Positions 1 through 7,742 of a stretch of 64,000 bases of DNA are shown here, piece by piece. Under the pieces are notes generated by a model. That model saw only the letters and a program-made list of their open reading frames with translations. It did not search any database and was not told where the DNA came from. The position numbers and the translations under genes were made by a program. Position 1 is the stretch's first letter. The number at the start of each line of letters is the position of its first letter. The DNA comes from an uncultured Prevotellaceae bacterium (lineage in GTDB: Bacteria > Bacteroidota > Bacteroidia > Bacteroidales > Muribaculaceae): the NCBI GenBank assembly GCA_900318205.1, contig ONJS01000007.1:62001-126000 (forward strand). The letters run 5' to 3'.

Positions 1-2
1 AC

Positions 3-1358
3 AGCAACTTACGCATTGCACAACTGTATCAGAGTTTTTATGTCAACGACAGTGCAGTGGTGGAAAGAATGAAAAGAGCAAGTCGCTATTTTACTGCAAT
101 TGGCGATACGGGGTTTCTGATTACGGCTCTTGGTACCCAAGGTGGCTATCCTAATATCGTTGGACAGGATTCTGCCTGTTTCTACCTCAATCAGGCCATT
201 GATTTTGCCCGTAAGATTGACTCCCCAAAGGGTCTGCAATACCAGTCCAAATTGGCAGGAATCTATTTTTACCATGGAGATTATCAGCGAGCCAAGGACC
301 TAGCAATGGGTATCGTGAAGAACCATCCTGAAGAATGTAACGAGAATCAGTTCTATTTCTATGCAATAAATTCTTTTATTTGTCTTGGCGATATAGATTC
401 TGCCCGCTGGCTGATGTCGTTGGTTCCCAAGCCAGAAACTTCGGTCGATAGCATGAATTATTTCAGGAGTCTGGACAACATTTCATTAGCTGATAAAAGG
501 TACCAATATACCCAGCTATATTCTGAGATTGCATCAAATACAAAAATTAATATATTAAATGGCAGCAGAGATTCCAAGTTGGTAGAGACTGAACTAACAT
601 GGGATGCTCATCAAACTAAAGCAGAATCAGACAGCAACTGGAAAAAAATCATACTATGTCTGATATTAGCCATTATATTATTGCTCATTGCTGGTATCCT
701 TATTGTCTGGAAACGCATCTATGACTATCGCAGTCTGTTATCTGAAGCCCAGACTGAATTAGAAAAGTTGCTCAATGACATTGATGAAAATCGTCTTGAA
801 TGGGAGAATGAGAGAAATCTCTATCGGCAAGAGATAGAAGCAAAAAGCAATGAGTTAAAAGAGGCAAAAGAGAAACGTCTTGATTTGGAACGTGAACAAT
901 TGAAAAAATATCGTCAGATTTCTAACACAATCAGACTAAGACATAAAGCGCTGGATGAATTATATGAGAATATAAAGATAAAAACAATCACCGAAAACGG
1001 TGGAAAGAGCGTTAAATCCGTTCTTAGATTATTCAAGGAATTGTATGAGCAAAAAGGAATTATTCAGAAACCACTGCCAATGTCTTTTTGGGATACACTG
1101 AAGCTTTCGGTTGATGGAGAATTTCAGGGTATCGCTACATTTGTTGAACAAAAGTATCCCGATCTGTCAATTAATGATATGCACCTATTCCTGCTAGCGT
1201 GTGCAAATATTCCGAATCTATTCATTAAGATATGTATGAATTATACGAGCGATGTGACTGCCAGCAAGAACAAAAAAAGATTAATGAGCAATAAAATCAA
1301 GTTAAATGTGACTATTGACGAATTTGTTCAAATGTATCTACATGGAGAGTTAAAATAA
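3..1358 (+). CDS. TPR/coiled-coil membrane-anchored regulator-like protein, 5' partial
   Basis: The frame is open from the first bases of the window, so the true start lies upstream; the GTG at 57 is only the first possible internal start. About the first 190 visible residues are helical with TPR-like spacing (for example around YFYHGDYQRAKDLA). One membrane segment follows (near residues 195-217 counted from the GTG), then about 75 residues of charged coiled coil, then a C-terminal region (KYPDLSINDMHLFLLACAN and onward) that has the shape of a worn-down LuxR-type helix-turn-helix. This architecture is common in Bacteroidales TPR regulators that sit in the inner membrane. The DNA-binding role is inference; the canonical LuxR residues are not clear. 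No terminator was seen right after the stop. Confidence 0.75.
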   Translation, partial: SNLRIAQLYQSFYVNDSAVVERMKRASRYFTAIGDTGFLITALGTQGGYPNIVGQDSACFYLNQAIDFARKIDSPKGLQYQSKLAGIYFYHGDYQRAKDLAMGIVKNHPEECNENQFYFYAINSFICLGDIDSARWLMSLVPKPETSVDSMNYFRSLDNISLADKRYQYTQLYSEIASNTKINILNGSRDSKLVETELTWDAHQTKAESDSNWKKIILCLILAIILLLIAGILIVWKRIYDYRSLLSEAQTELEKLLNDIDENRLEWENERNLYRQEIEAKSNELKEAKEKRLDLEREQLKKYRQISNTIRLRHKALDELYENIKIKTITENGGKSVKSVLRLFKELYEQKGIIQKPLPMSFWDTLKLSVDGEFQGIATFVEQKYPDLSINDMHLFLLACANIPNLFIKICMNYTSDVTASKNKKRLMSNKIKLNVTIDEFVQMYLHGELK

Positions 1359-1452
1359 CGCACACATTGGCACATTTTCTGCAGAGGAAAAATAATAAAT
1401 TTCCATCATATTGATTATCATGCAATTAGCAATCAAAAATGCTAATTGTTTT

Positions 1453-1486
1453 TTTGCATATATCCCATTTTTTTGTTATATTTTTG
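1453..1486 (+). promoter_or_regulatory. Bacteroidetes sigma-ABfr-type promoter
   Basis: TATTTTTG at 1479-1486 matches the TAnnTTTG -7 element, and a TTTG at 1453-1456 lies 22 bp upstream, slightly further than the usual 19-21 bp. It would drive the mini-ORF that starts 60 bp downstream. Confidence 0.55.
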
Positions 1487-1546
1487 TAGCCGAACAAACA
1501 AGAGATTTACAGAGACAATGATAAATTTAAAACAAACAAAATTATT

Positions 1547-1690
1547 ATGGTAAAGATCCGATTAAAGAACATTTTGCTGATAGTATCCTTTCTTCTGTAT
1601 GAGATAGAGGCATCTGGGAAAGTCACCCTTCAAGACGGTTTCAATGTGGAGAAAGGGGCAACCTTTGCTGTCTATCCATCAAGTTTTTGA
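1547..1690 (+). CDS. 47-residue secreted mini-protein with coat-hanger-like C-terminus
   Basis: This short frame begins MVKIRLKNILLIVSFLLY, which reads as a basic signal-peptide start, and ends VTLQDGFNVEKGATFAVYP, the pattern (hydrophobic strand, DGF, V-E-K-GA-F) of the short 3-coathanger-stack repeat found near the C-termini of Bacteroidetes surface proteins. Nothing lies between the two parts. A consensus promoter lies 60 bp upstream. It may be a real small exported peptide or the fused ends of a gene that lost its middle. The motif is recognised by eye; the function is unknown. Confidence 0.4.
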   Translation: MVKIRLKNILLIVSFLLYEIEASGKVTLQDGFNVEKGATFAVYPSSF

Positions 1691-1757
1691 AAAACATCTT
1701 AGGCGTTTTCAAAATGATTAGTATTTTTTGCAAAGTAAGATTTAACCTAAAATTTAA

Positions 1758-2639
1758 ATGAATATGAATACAAGATTTATGATAGCATTATTGACCCTGC
1801 TGGGCATGACCCAGGCTACGGCACAAGAATACGAGTACGTTCCGTTCGTTCGCGAGGGTGTGAAGTGGGTGTATTGCTACTATAATCCATTCCGAAGTGA
1901 CATTTTGGACATGCCAGAAGGCTTGCAATATTACAGTTTCGAGATGGGAGGTGACATCCAGATAGGTGACAAATACTACAAGCCTGTCGTTCTGACACAT
2001 TACCTTGATAATGAGGGAAAAGAAAAAGAGGTTGAGGATTTCATCCCCGTCTATCTGCGTGAGGAAGACAAGGTGGTCTATGCTATTCATCCCGATGGTG
2101 TATGTCATGCCCAGTGCCCGGTGGGCTACGGTTGGTGGATTAGTATTCCTAGCGGATTGCCACAAACCACAACAAATGAAGAAGTCATCCTCTATGATTT
2201 CAATGACCCAATGGAGCTCTATGCTTCTGCTGAAGGCGTAGGCTTGGTAGAATATTATGGGACTAATATAATAACCTTTGGTGGCCAACAGCGCAAATGC
2301 CACCATTTCCGCACTTGGTACAGTGAGGATGATGACATCATTGAAGGGATTGGCTATGACGGTGATGCAGGATTTCCATTGTACTATTTTTATATCTCCA
2401 TCACAGGACTTCAAGTGACCTACGGTCTAAGCCATGTCATTGAAAAAGACGAGATAGTTTATAAGGGCAGATGGTATGAACCTGATATCCACGTGGGCAT
2501 CGACGAGGTGGTGACCGACAAGGCTACTGGTGTGATGGACGGCTACTACTACAACCTGATGGGCCAGCCCGTGGGCAAAGACGTCCCGACAACCCCCGGC
2601 ATCTACATCCACCAGGGTAAAAAGATCGTCGTCCGCTAA
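1758..2639 (+). CDS. Secreted hypothetical protein with Bacteroidales C-terminal motif
   Basis: The protein has 293 residues. It starts with a signal peptide (MNMNTRFMIALLTLLGMTQA, likely cut after ATAQ) and has a beta-rich acidic body with no domain I recognise. The last 30 residues (YYNLMGQPVG... PGIYIHQGKKIVVR) match the GQ-V...PGIYI--GKK--V pattern at the ends of many Prevotella-type secreted proteins, which may act as a sorting or anchoring signal. Two ATG codons lie at 1758 and 1764; the upstream one is used here. A copy of the C-terminal motif is found as a remnant 160 bp downstream. The function is unknown. Confidence 0.7.
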   Translation: MNMNTRFMIALLTLLGMTQATAQEYEYVPFVREGVKWVYCYYNPFRSDILDMPEGLQYYSFEMGGDIQIGDKYYKPVVLTHYLDNEGKEKEVEDFIPVYLREEDKVVYAIHPDGVCHAQCPVGYGWWISIPSGLPQTTTNEEVILYDFNDPMELYASAEGVGLVEYYGTNIITFGGQQRKCHHFRTWYSEDDDIIEGIGYDGDAGFPLYYFYISITGLQVTYGLSHVIEKDEIVYKGRWYEPDIHVGIDEVVTDKATGVMDGYYYNLMGQPVGKDVPTTPGIYIHQGKKIVVR

Positions 2640-2686
2640 GGTGCTCGCCACTAAAGCAGATTAGAGCAACCCACCATCCTCCAATC

Positions 2687-2750
2687 ACACGAATGCCCAC
2701 GAATGGACCATAAATAAAACTATTTATGACCCATTCATGGACATTCGTGT
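2687..2750. repeat. Long imperfect palindrome (30-bp arms)
   Basis: Arms 2687-2716 and 2721-2750 are complementary at 26 of 30 positions around a 4-nt loop (AAAC). The arms themselves contain repeated CACGAATG/CCATTCATGG words. It sits just past the end of the preceding gene and could fold into a strong hairpin in RNA or as a cruciform. There is no U tract, so an ordinary terminator is less likely than an intergenic repeat. Confidence 0.8.
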
Positions 2751-2796
2751 TCTATTCAAGGGAGCGGATGCCTTTAGACTCTTCAGTTGTTTGATG

Positions 2797-2945
2797 ATGA
2801 TGGGCCAGCCCGTGGGCAAAGACATCCCGACGATGCCCGGCATCTACATCCACCAAGGGAAGAAAATTTGCGTAAGCCGAATGCCATGATGCCTGCACCA
2901 ATGGCAGAGGCGCAACCAAATTTATATAAACTCGTCGTCAGATAA
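2797..2945 (+). pseudogene. Remnant of a C-terminal sorting-like motif
   Basis: The DNA encodes MMGQPVGKDIPTMPGIYIHQ followed by GKKI, nearly identical at DNA level to the last codons of the gene ending at 2639. After GKKI the frame diverges and stops at 2889; 40 bp later the sequence AAACTCGTCGTCAGATAA again encodes KLVVR-stop, matching the end of the intact copy. The simplest reading is the end of a lost paralogue interrupted by a short insertion. No start, promoter or body of a gene is visible upstream. Confidence 0.6.
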
Positions 2946-2982
2946 TCATCAACAACTGACCATTCTGAAATCCCTGAACAAG

Positions 2983-3130
2983 AAACTACGAATTCCGCAA
3001 ATTAGACAAATTGGCATCCGCAATCGTTTTTTACATTAATCCCCATGAATTAATTCATGAAAAATTCGTGATAATTAATGTAAAAAGATGTGCGCGGATG
3101 CCTTCGTTAAATTCGCGTAATTCGTAGTTT
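2983..3130. repeat. Nested hyper-palindrome of 148 bp
   Basis: Three nested dyads share one centre. Outer arms pair AAACTACGAATT (from 2983) with AATTCGTAGTTT (to 3130), and GGCATCCGC (3013-3021) with GCGGATGCC. Middle arms pair TTTTTACATTAAT with ATTAATGTAAAAA (3028-3040 and 3074-3086). Near the centre is a perfect 16-bp palindrome CATGAATTAATTCATG (3044-3059). Much of the block reads the same on both strands. It encodes nothing visible and resembles the ATTCGTGAATTC-type intergenic repeats of Bacteroidetes. Confidence 0.8.
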
Positions 3131-3215
3131 GATTGTATGTGTCAGCCCCTCATGAAGTGACTGTCAAATGATGCCGATGTAGCTTTTTGACATGGAAAAC
3201 GATGATCATGTGTAG

Positions 3216-3223
3216 TACCTTTG
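3216..3223 (+). promoter_or_regulatory. -7 element of possible small RNA gene
   Basis: TACCTTTG is a perfect TAnnTTTG match with no downstream ORF on this strand. A TTTG occurs at 3186-3189, but 26 bp upstream is further than usual. Confidence 0.45.
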
Positions 3224-3229
3224 TATCGG

Positions 3230-3358
3230 AGAGCCAGAAATAGCTTTTAGATTTCGTTAACATTTCCGCCCCACCACTATGTAATAGTTGGACGACGCTA
3301 TAATGCTGGAAATCAGCAAATTTTAAAAACAGGGCTCAAAATGCCTGTTTTGCTTTTT
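3230..3358 (+). ncRNA. Candidate small RNA, about 130 nt
   Basis: The segment begins about 7 nt after a perfect -7 element and ends in a terminator-like hairpin, AAAACAGG (3326-3333) with CCTGTTTT (3344-3351), followed by TTTTT at 3354-3358. Two internal hairpins are visible: ACTAT-GTA-ATAGT extended by CCA/TGG, and GCTG-GAAAT-CAGC. No ORF fits. I do not recognise it as SRP RNA, RNase P or tmRNA; a 6S-like RNA is possible but cannot be shown by eye. Confidence 0.35.
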
Positions 3359-3413
3359 GACGACATGAGGCAGAGTGGACTTTCGCCTGCAGATTAGTGA
3401 ATGCGTTAACCCG

Positions 3414-3447
3414 TCTAAAAATCTTAGCGCCTTAGTGCCTTAGCGAG
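3414..3447 (+). repeat. CTTAGCG-type octamer array, single arm
   Basis: AAAATCTTAGCGCCTTAGTG continues with CCTTAGCGAGG, three imperfect copies of the 8-nt CTTAGCGN unit. The same unit forms the large inverted repeat at 37423-37511 and the third arm at 37638-37669. Confidence 0.6.
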
Positions 3448-3464
3448 GGGAATGCAATGTGAAT

Positions 3465-4808
3465 TTACTCTTTAAGCCACTCGTCGCGGGTGTATTGGGA
3501 ACGGCGCCAGGTGATGCGTTGGGCGTCCTTGATGCCGCAGTGGGCACAGAAGGGCTTGGTGCGAAGCAACCACAGGCGCAGGTCAGTGGCTGTGATGCCG
3601 TCAAGGGGCAGGCTGTCGCCAGCGGCGGTCTTGAAGTTGGTGCCGAACTTGTTGTTCAGGTTGAAGGCATAGGCGACATAGGCGCAGGGCCACAGCGTGG
3701 CGTCACGCACCTGGGTACAATGCAGCTGGCAACGCAGGTAGTTGCTCGTGGCGTCATACTCGGCCTTCTCGCTCAGCAGCTGGTGGCGGAAACCGAAGCG
3801 CCAGCCTGTGGACTCCATCCTGACGCGGTTCTTGCGGATGAGCCAGACGTACTTGAAGTAGTTCAATGTGCCGTTTTTGGCCTTGGGGTAGGGGGTGATG
3901 CGCAGCACTACCTTGTTGTCGCGGCAACATTGCCAGAAGTCCTTGCTCATGCGCGGCAGCAGCAGACCGTTGGTCGAAACGATGAGTTTGATGTTGGGCA
4001 AGATGCTGCGTGTCAGCTTGATGGCATCACACACCTGGGGGTGCAGCAGGGGCTCACCGCCCATGAGGTTCACCTCGTCAACGCCCACGCGAGCCAAGCG
4101 GTGACACTCGGCCTCTAGGGTCTCAAGTGAAATCGTCACAGGCTTGGAAACGGGCGACAGATGGGAACAGTAGGCACAGTCCAGGTTGCAGCGGTCACAC
4201 AGCTGGATCTCGACATACAGAGTCGTCATGCGGTAGAGCAGCTCCTTGTGGGCTGGTGCCAGCAGACTTCTCATCTGGCTCAAGTCAATCTTGGTCAGGA
4301 TGCTCTCGCCTAGGCCGGCAACGTTACGGGCTTTCATCATGATGCGTTGCAGCGTGATGTAGCCGTCGGCTCGTACGTCATCCTCGCTCACGTCGATGCC
4401 TTTGAGCACCTCGGTGGCAAACAGCTTGTCCTGCAAGGTGAAGATGCCCTCGTTGGGCCTGTCAAGCCCTGCGATAACGGCATTGGAGCTCTTTTCGTCG
4501 GCTTTAGAGACAAGACGTTGCAGCGCGTCGGGAGCCAAGCGTGTTGAGCAGTCGCAGAACATCATCCAGTGGCTTGTGGATTGAGCGATGGCGTCGGCAA
4601 TGGTGTCTACTCGTTTCATCTGTTGGTCAGGTTGATCAACATCCCCGACCACAGTGAATACAGTATCGCTGTAACCTTGTGACACGTTGTTGATGAGGTC
4701 GATAATGTCTTTGGTCTGGTTATGGCCCATCCTGGTGAGGATGACCACGTTGACTTGCTTGCCGCTTATCGCTTGCTGCGGTGTGAGTTCGTTTGCCTGT
4801 TGTTCCAT
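3465..4808 (-). CDS. Radical SAM protein with N-terminal glycosyltransferase-like domain
   Basis: The protein has 447 residues. Residues 207-214 are CNLDCAYC, the CxxxCxxC motif that binds the radical-SAM 4Fe-4S cluster, and GGEP at 250-253 is the usual SAM-contact motif. Cysteines near the C-terminus (LRCQLHC, WPCAY, PFCAHCGI) suggest an auxiliary SPASM-like cluster. Residues 18-165 precede the core and look like a reduced GT-A/family 2 glycosyltransferase fold (VVILTRMGHN, then MMFCDCSTRLAPDALQRLV, where DCS may stand for DxD). Such proteins occur in Bacteroidales glycan gene sets, but the substrate is unknown. A perfect -7 element (TATATTTG) lies at 4853-4860 on the coding strand. The GT assignment is inference. 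Confidence 0.8.
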   Translation of the reverse strand: MEQQANELTPQQAISGKQVNVVILTRMGHNQTKDIIDLINNVSQGYSDTVFTVVGDVDQPDQQMKRVDTIADAIAQSTSHWMMFCDCSTRLAPDALQRLVSKADEKSSNAVIAGLDRPNEGIFTLQDKLFATEVLKGIDVSEDDVRADGYITLQRIMMKARNVAGLGESILTKIDLSQMRSLLAPAHKELLYRMTTLYVEIQLCDRCNLDCAYCSHLSPVSKPVTISLETLEAECHRLARVGVDEVNLMGGEPLLHPQVCDAIKLTRSILPNIKLIVSTNGLLLPRMSKDFWQCCRDNKVVLRITPYPKAKNGTLNYFKYVWLIRKNRVRMESTGWRFGFRHQLLSEKAEYDATSNYLRCQLHCTQVRDATLWPCAYVAYAFNLNNKFGTNFKTAAGDSLPLDGITATDLRLWLLRTKPFCAHCGIKDAQRITWRRSQYTRDEWLKE

Positions 4809-4852
4809 TTCAGTCGCTACTCGTAATTATGATAGTTAGCTCAAATCTTCGG

Positions 4853-4860
4853 CAAATATA
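4853..4860 (-). promoter_or_regulatory. -7 promoter element, radical SAM gene
   Basis: On the minus strand the sequence is TATATTTG, 45 bp from the start codon, back to back with the divergent promoter at 4936-4943. Confidence 0.55.
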
Positions 4861-4935
4861 TAACATTATTCTGACAATCGTGGACGGTCGTGTGTTTTTC
4901 TTGAGGTTTGTTGCTGTTATGAGACGTTTTTTTGA

Positions 4936-4943
4936 TAAATTTG
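4936..4943 (+). promoter_or_regulatory. -7 promoter element of lipoprotein pair
   Basis: TAAATTTG is a perfect -7 match 22 bp before the ATG of the first lipoprotein. TTG-rich sequence (TTTGTTG, 4907-4913) lies at the -33 region. Confidence 0.6.
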
Positions 4944-4964
4944 CGGCAAAATACATAGCGTGAA

Positions 4965-5279
4965 ATGAAACATTTATTACCGATAGCCTTTCTGGTCTTG
5001 ATGCTGGCTGCAAGCTGTGGCGAGAAGAAATCGCCCCTTGATGCCGAGGCACGCGACAGTGGCATGAGAGCAGCTGCAGCACTTGTGGCAGTGGACCATA
5101 CCGACACGATGTCGATGGAGCGTGCCGTGATGGACGCCAAGGCCAAGCAGAGCGTCTATGCCTTGAAGCGGGACTCTGCGGCGGTGAGGGCCTTTGACGA
5201 GGCATTCCGATCCTATCTGAAAGAGAAGGATCGTCCTTTGTATCAATCCATTTTCCCCGAAGACAACGACAAGAAATGA
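4965..5279 (+). CDS. Small lipoprotein, function unknown
   Basis: The product has 104 residues. The lipobox is LAASC (cysteine 18), so it should be lipid-anchored in the envelope. The mature part is charged and helical with no recognised domain. The stop codon overlaps the ATG of the next lipoprotein gene (ATGA overlap), so the two are translationally coupled and may act together. A consensus -7 element is directly upstream. Confidence 0.75.
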   Translation: MKHLLPIAFLVLMLAASCGEKKSPLDAEARDSGMRAAAALVAVDHTDTMSMERAVMDAKAKQSVYALKRDSAAVRAFDEAFRSYLKEKDRPLYQSIFPEDNDKK

Positions 5280-5932
5280 AGCGCTTACCACTCATATTGA
5301 TGGGCCTGATGCTGCTGTTGACAGCCTGTAATGGAGCCTCGCGCCGCGGTGAAGCGCTCGGACGTGAGTTTGTGGATGCATGGGGTGATACGGCCGCGAT
5401 GCATCAGACGGTGAAACGTTTTGATGCCCTGCGTAACGATAGCCTGACTTGGCCATGGCAGGTCAAGGCGGCTAACCGTGCCTTTGCTGCGGTGCTGATG
5501 GCCGACGGGCGAGACTCGCTCTTCCAGGCTTCGCATGTCATCTCGCTTTCTCCGCGTGAATTGGCGCAGCTCAAGTGTCCGCCCATGGTGGAACTGTTGC
5601 GCAGGCGCGAGTTTGACACCGATTCTGCCGCCGATTACCTCTCGTTGATCCATTGGCTGTGCTACACAGTGGGTTATGACCGTCATGTTGAGGTCTTTGA
5701 CAGCACGCTGCAGGGCATAGTTGACGGATTTGCAATTGGTGAGCAGATGACCGTCTATGTCCAGTGTTCGCGTCCGGCTGCCCTGGGAGCTGCGCTTGCC
5801 GCCGATGCCAATCAGCCCGATGCCGACATGGAGGATATCAATACCCGCATCGACGAGTTGCGCAACCTGTACACTCCAGCCGACTTCAACACCTTTGAGA
5901 CTGCCTACAAGGCCGCCCTCAAAAAGAAGTAG
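5276..5932 (+). CDS. Lipoprotein, function unknown, coupled to preceding gene
   Basis: The product has 218 residues with a lipoprotein signal ending LLTAC (cysteine 18). The mature region is mainly helical (for example ALGREFVDAWGD and NTRIDELRNLYTPADFNTFE). Its ATG overlaps the stop of the 104-residue lipoprotein. The polyprenyl synthase follows after a 49-bp gap filled by a heptamer array, so it may or may not be in the same transcript. I do not recognise the family. Confidence 0.75.
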   Translation: MKRLPLILMGLMLLLTACNGASRRGEALGREFVDAWGDTAAMHQTVKRFDALRNDSLTWPWQVKAANRAFAAVLMADGRDSLFQASHVISLSPRELAQLKCPPMVELLRRREFDTDSAADYLSLIHWLCYTVGYDRHVEVFDSTLQGIVDGFAIGEQMTVYVQCSRPAALGAALAADANQPDADMEDINTRIDELRNLYTPADFNTFETAYKAALKKK

Positions 5933-5937
5933 TATTT

Positions 5938-5979
5938 TCTAGAATCTGTCATCTAACGTCTAAAGTCTAACGTCTAAAA
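5938..5979 (+). repeat. Six-unit heptamer array (TCTAnnn)
   Basis: Six consecutive 7-nt units: TCTAGAA, TCTGTCA, TCTAACG, TCTAAAG, TCTAACG, TCTAAAA. The array fills the gap between a lipoprotein stop and the polyprenyl synthase start, so it lies in the leader of the latter. Confidence 0.75.
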
Positions 5980-5981
5980 AT

Positions 5982-6947
5982 ATGAAACCTTTCCAAGAAT
6001 ATCTCGATACCGTTAATCAAGCAATTGCTGCAATTCCCTATCCCGAGCAGCCCGGACAGCTCTACGAACCGATTTCTTATCACATGGCGCTGGGAGGTAA
6101 GCGTGTGCGCCCTGTGCTGACCCTTATGGCCTGTGATGCCATGGGCGGCGATCTTTCGGTGGCCATCAATGCTGCTGTGGGAATAGAAATGTTCCACAAC
6201 TTCACGTTACTGCATGACGATGTGATGGACAATGCCGATGTGCGCCGTGGCAAGCCCACTGTGCACCGTCGCTGGAACGACAATACGGCTATCCTGAGTG
6301 GAGACACTATGCTGACCATTGCAACGCAGTATATTTCCTGCGTGCGTAATTGGCAGGTGATGGACCTCTTCAACAAGACCGCCATAGAGATTTATGAAGG
6401 TCAGCAGTGGGATATGGACTATGAGTGCCGCAGCGATGTCACGGTCGATGAGTATATCAACATGATTCGACTCAAAACGTCGGTGTTGTTGGGTTGTGCC
6501 CTCAAGATGGGCGCACTTGTCGCCGATGCGGCGCCCGAGCAGGCCGATTTGCTCTATGAAGCAGGAGTGAACATGGGATTGGCATTCCAACTTAGGGATG
6601 ATGTGCTTGATGTGTGGGGTGACCCAAAGACTTTCGGAAAGGAAATCGGTGGCGACATCATGAACAACAAGAAGACCTTCCTGCTCATCAGCACCATGCA
6701 GCAGGCAAAGGGCGATGATGCCGACGAGTTGCGCCATTGGCTCAATGATCCCTATACCACACGCGATGACAAAGTGCAGGGCGTGACAGCCCTCTACGAG
6801 CGCCTGGGAGTGCGACAGCTCGCCGAAGATGCGATTGCTCATTACAACGACCTTGCCGTTGCAGCCTTCAACCAGGTGAAAATGAGCGACGAGGACAAAC
6901 AACGCTTTATCGATCTTGCCAACCGTTTGGCAGGACGCAATTTCTAA
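5982..6947 (+). CDS. Polyprenyl diphosphate synthase
   Basis: The 321-residue protein has both aspartate-rich motifs of trans-prenyltransferases: DDVMD at 79-83 (with the following RRG at 88-90) and DDVLD at 206-210 with the conserved preceding FQLR. GGKRVRP at 38-44 is the conserved isopentenyl-diphosphate binding region. It condenses isopentenyl diphosphate with allylic diphosphates; the chain length (farnesyl, geranylgeranyl or longer for menaquinone side chains) cannot be fixed by eye. It is followed after 13 bp by tatD, suggesting one transcript. ATG 5982 directly follows the heptamer array. Confidence 0.93.
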   Translation: MKPFQEYLDTVNQAIAAIPYPEQPGQLYEPISYHMALGGKRVRPVLTLMACDAMGGDLSVAINAAVGIEMFHNFTLLHDDVMDNADVRRGKPTVHRRWNDNTAILSGDTMLTIATQYISCVRNWQVMDLFNKTAIEIYEGQQWDMDYECRSDVTVDEYINMIRLKTSVLLGCALKMGALVADAAPEQADLLYEAGVNMGLAFQLRDDVLDVWGDPKTFGKEIGGDIMNNKKTFLLISTMQQAKGDDADELRHWLNDPYTTRDDKVQGVTALYERLGVRQLAEDAIAHYNDLAVAAFNQVKMSDEDKQRFIDLANRLAGRNF

Positions 6948-6960
6948 TTCCTGATTCGTT

Positions 6961-7731
6961 TTGATTGACTCCCATTCACATATCTATTGCGATGCGTTTG
7001 ACGAGGATCGGGACGACGTAGTGCAGCGTGCGCGAGAGGCCGGTGTGCGCCACATCATCCTGCCTAATGAGAATTTGGAGAGTGTCCCGCGCCTGGCTGC
7101 CCTGCATGAGAAGTACCCAGACTACATCTCGATGACGTTGGGTTTGCACCCTGAAGATGTGCACGACGACTACCTTGACGTGCTTGGCAAAATGCGTCCC
7201 ATGCTTGACCGGTATTCTATCGTGGCCATCGGCGAGATCGGAATCGACCTGTATTGGGACAAGACTTGGAGAGAACAACAGCACCATGCCCTCGACATCC
7301 AGCTACACTGGTGTCATGAAATGGGTGTGCCGTTTATCATTCATTGCCGTGAAGCACTCGACGACATCCTCGATGTCATTGACCACTTGGATTGCCCCGT
7401 GCCGCCAGGCGTGTTCCATTGTTTTGCCGAAACGCCTGCCGACGTTGAACGTGTCCGTCGCCGGGGTGATTTCTACTTTGGTGTGAATGGCGTTGTCACT
7501 TTCAAGAAAAGCACTGTACCGCAGCTGTTGCCCGCCATCGGCCTCGACCGCCTGCTGCTGGAGACCGATGCCCCCTATCTGACACCCGTTCCCCACCGCG
7601 GCAAGCGCAACGAGAGCGCCTACATCCCTAACATCAACGACTTCATCGCCAAACAACTAGGTGTAACACCCGAAGAGGTCAGCACCGTCACCGACCGCAA
7701 CGCCGCCACCCTCTTCAACCTCGAATTGTAA
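6961..7731 (+). CDS. tatD: TatD family metal-dependent hydrolase/DNase
   Basis: The 256-residue protein shows the TatD ligand set: HSH at 5-7, GEIGID (about 93-98), HCRE (about 130-133), a later HCF, and ETDAPYL near residue 200. The family are metal-dependent 3'-5' exonucleases/deoxyribonucleases. The only plausible start is TTG at 6961: an in-frame TGA lies at 6952-6954 and no ATG or GTG occurs between it and the conserved MIDSHSH. The start is 13 bp after the synthase stop, so translation is probably coupled. Confidence 0.93.
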   Translation: MIDSHSHIYCDAFDEDRDDVVQRAREAGVRHIILPNENLESVPRLAALHEKYPDYISMTLGLHPEDVHDDYLDVLGKMRPMLDRYSIVAIGEIGIDLYWDKTWREQQHHALDIQLHWCHEMGVPFIIHCREALDDILDVIDHLDCPVPPGVFHCFAETPADVERVRRRGDFYFGVNGVVTFKKSTVPQLLPAIGLDRLLLETDAPYLTPVPHRGKRNESAYIPNINDFIAKQLGVTPEEVSTVTDRNAATLFNLEL

Positions 7732-7742
7732 TCGATTTAGCG

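Noticed and set aside
3388-3418. TGCAG...CCGTCTAA as a sixth ECF-type promoter
   Set aside because: The spacer is 18 nt rather than 17 and no gene follows on that strand.
3459-4118. 219-codon plus-strand frame opposite the radical SAM gene
   Set aside because: It is antisense to the conserved cysteine-motif region and has no features of its own.
5945-5979. CGTCTAA words in the TCTAnnn array as an ECF promoter for the polyprenyl synthase
   Set aside because: They arise from the heptamer repeat, and no TGTAG-like half lies 17 nt upstream.
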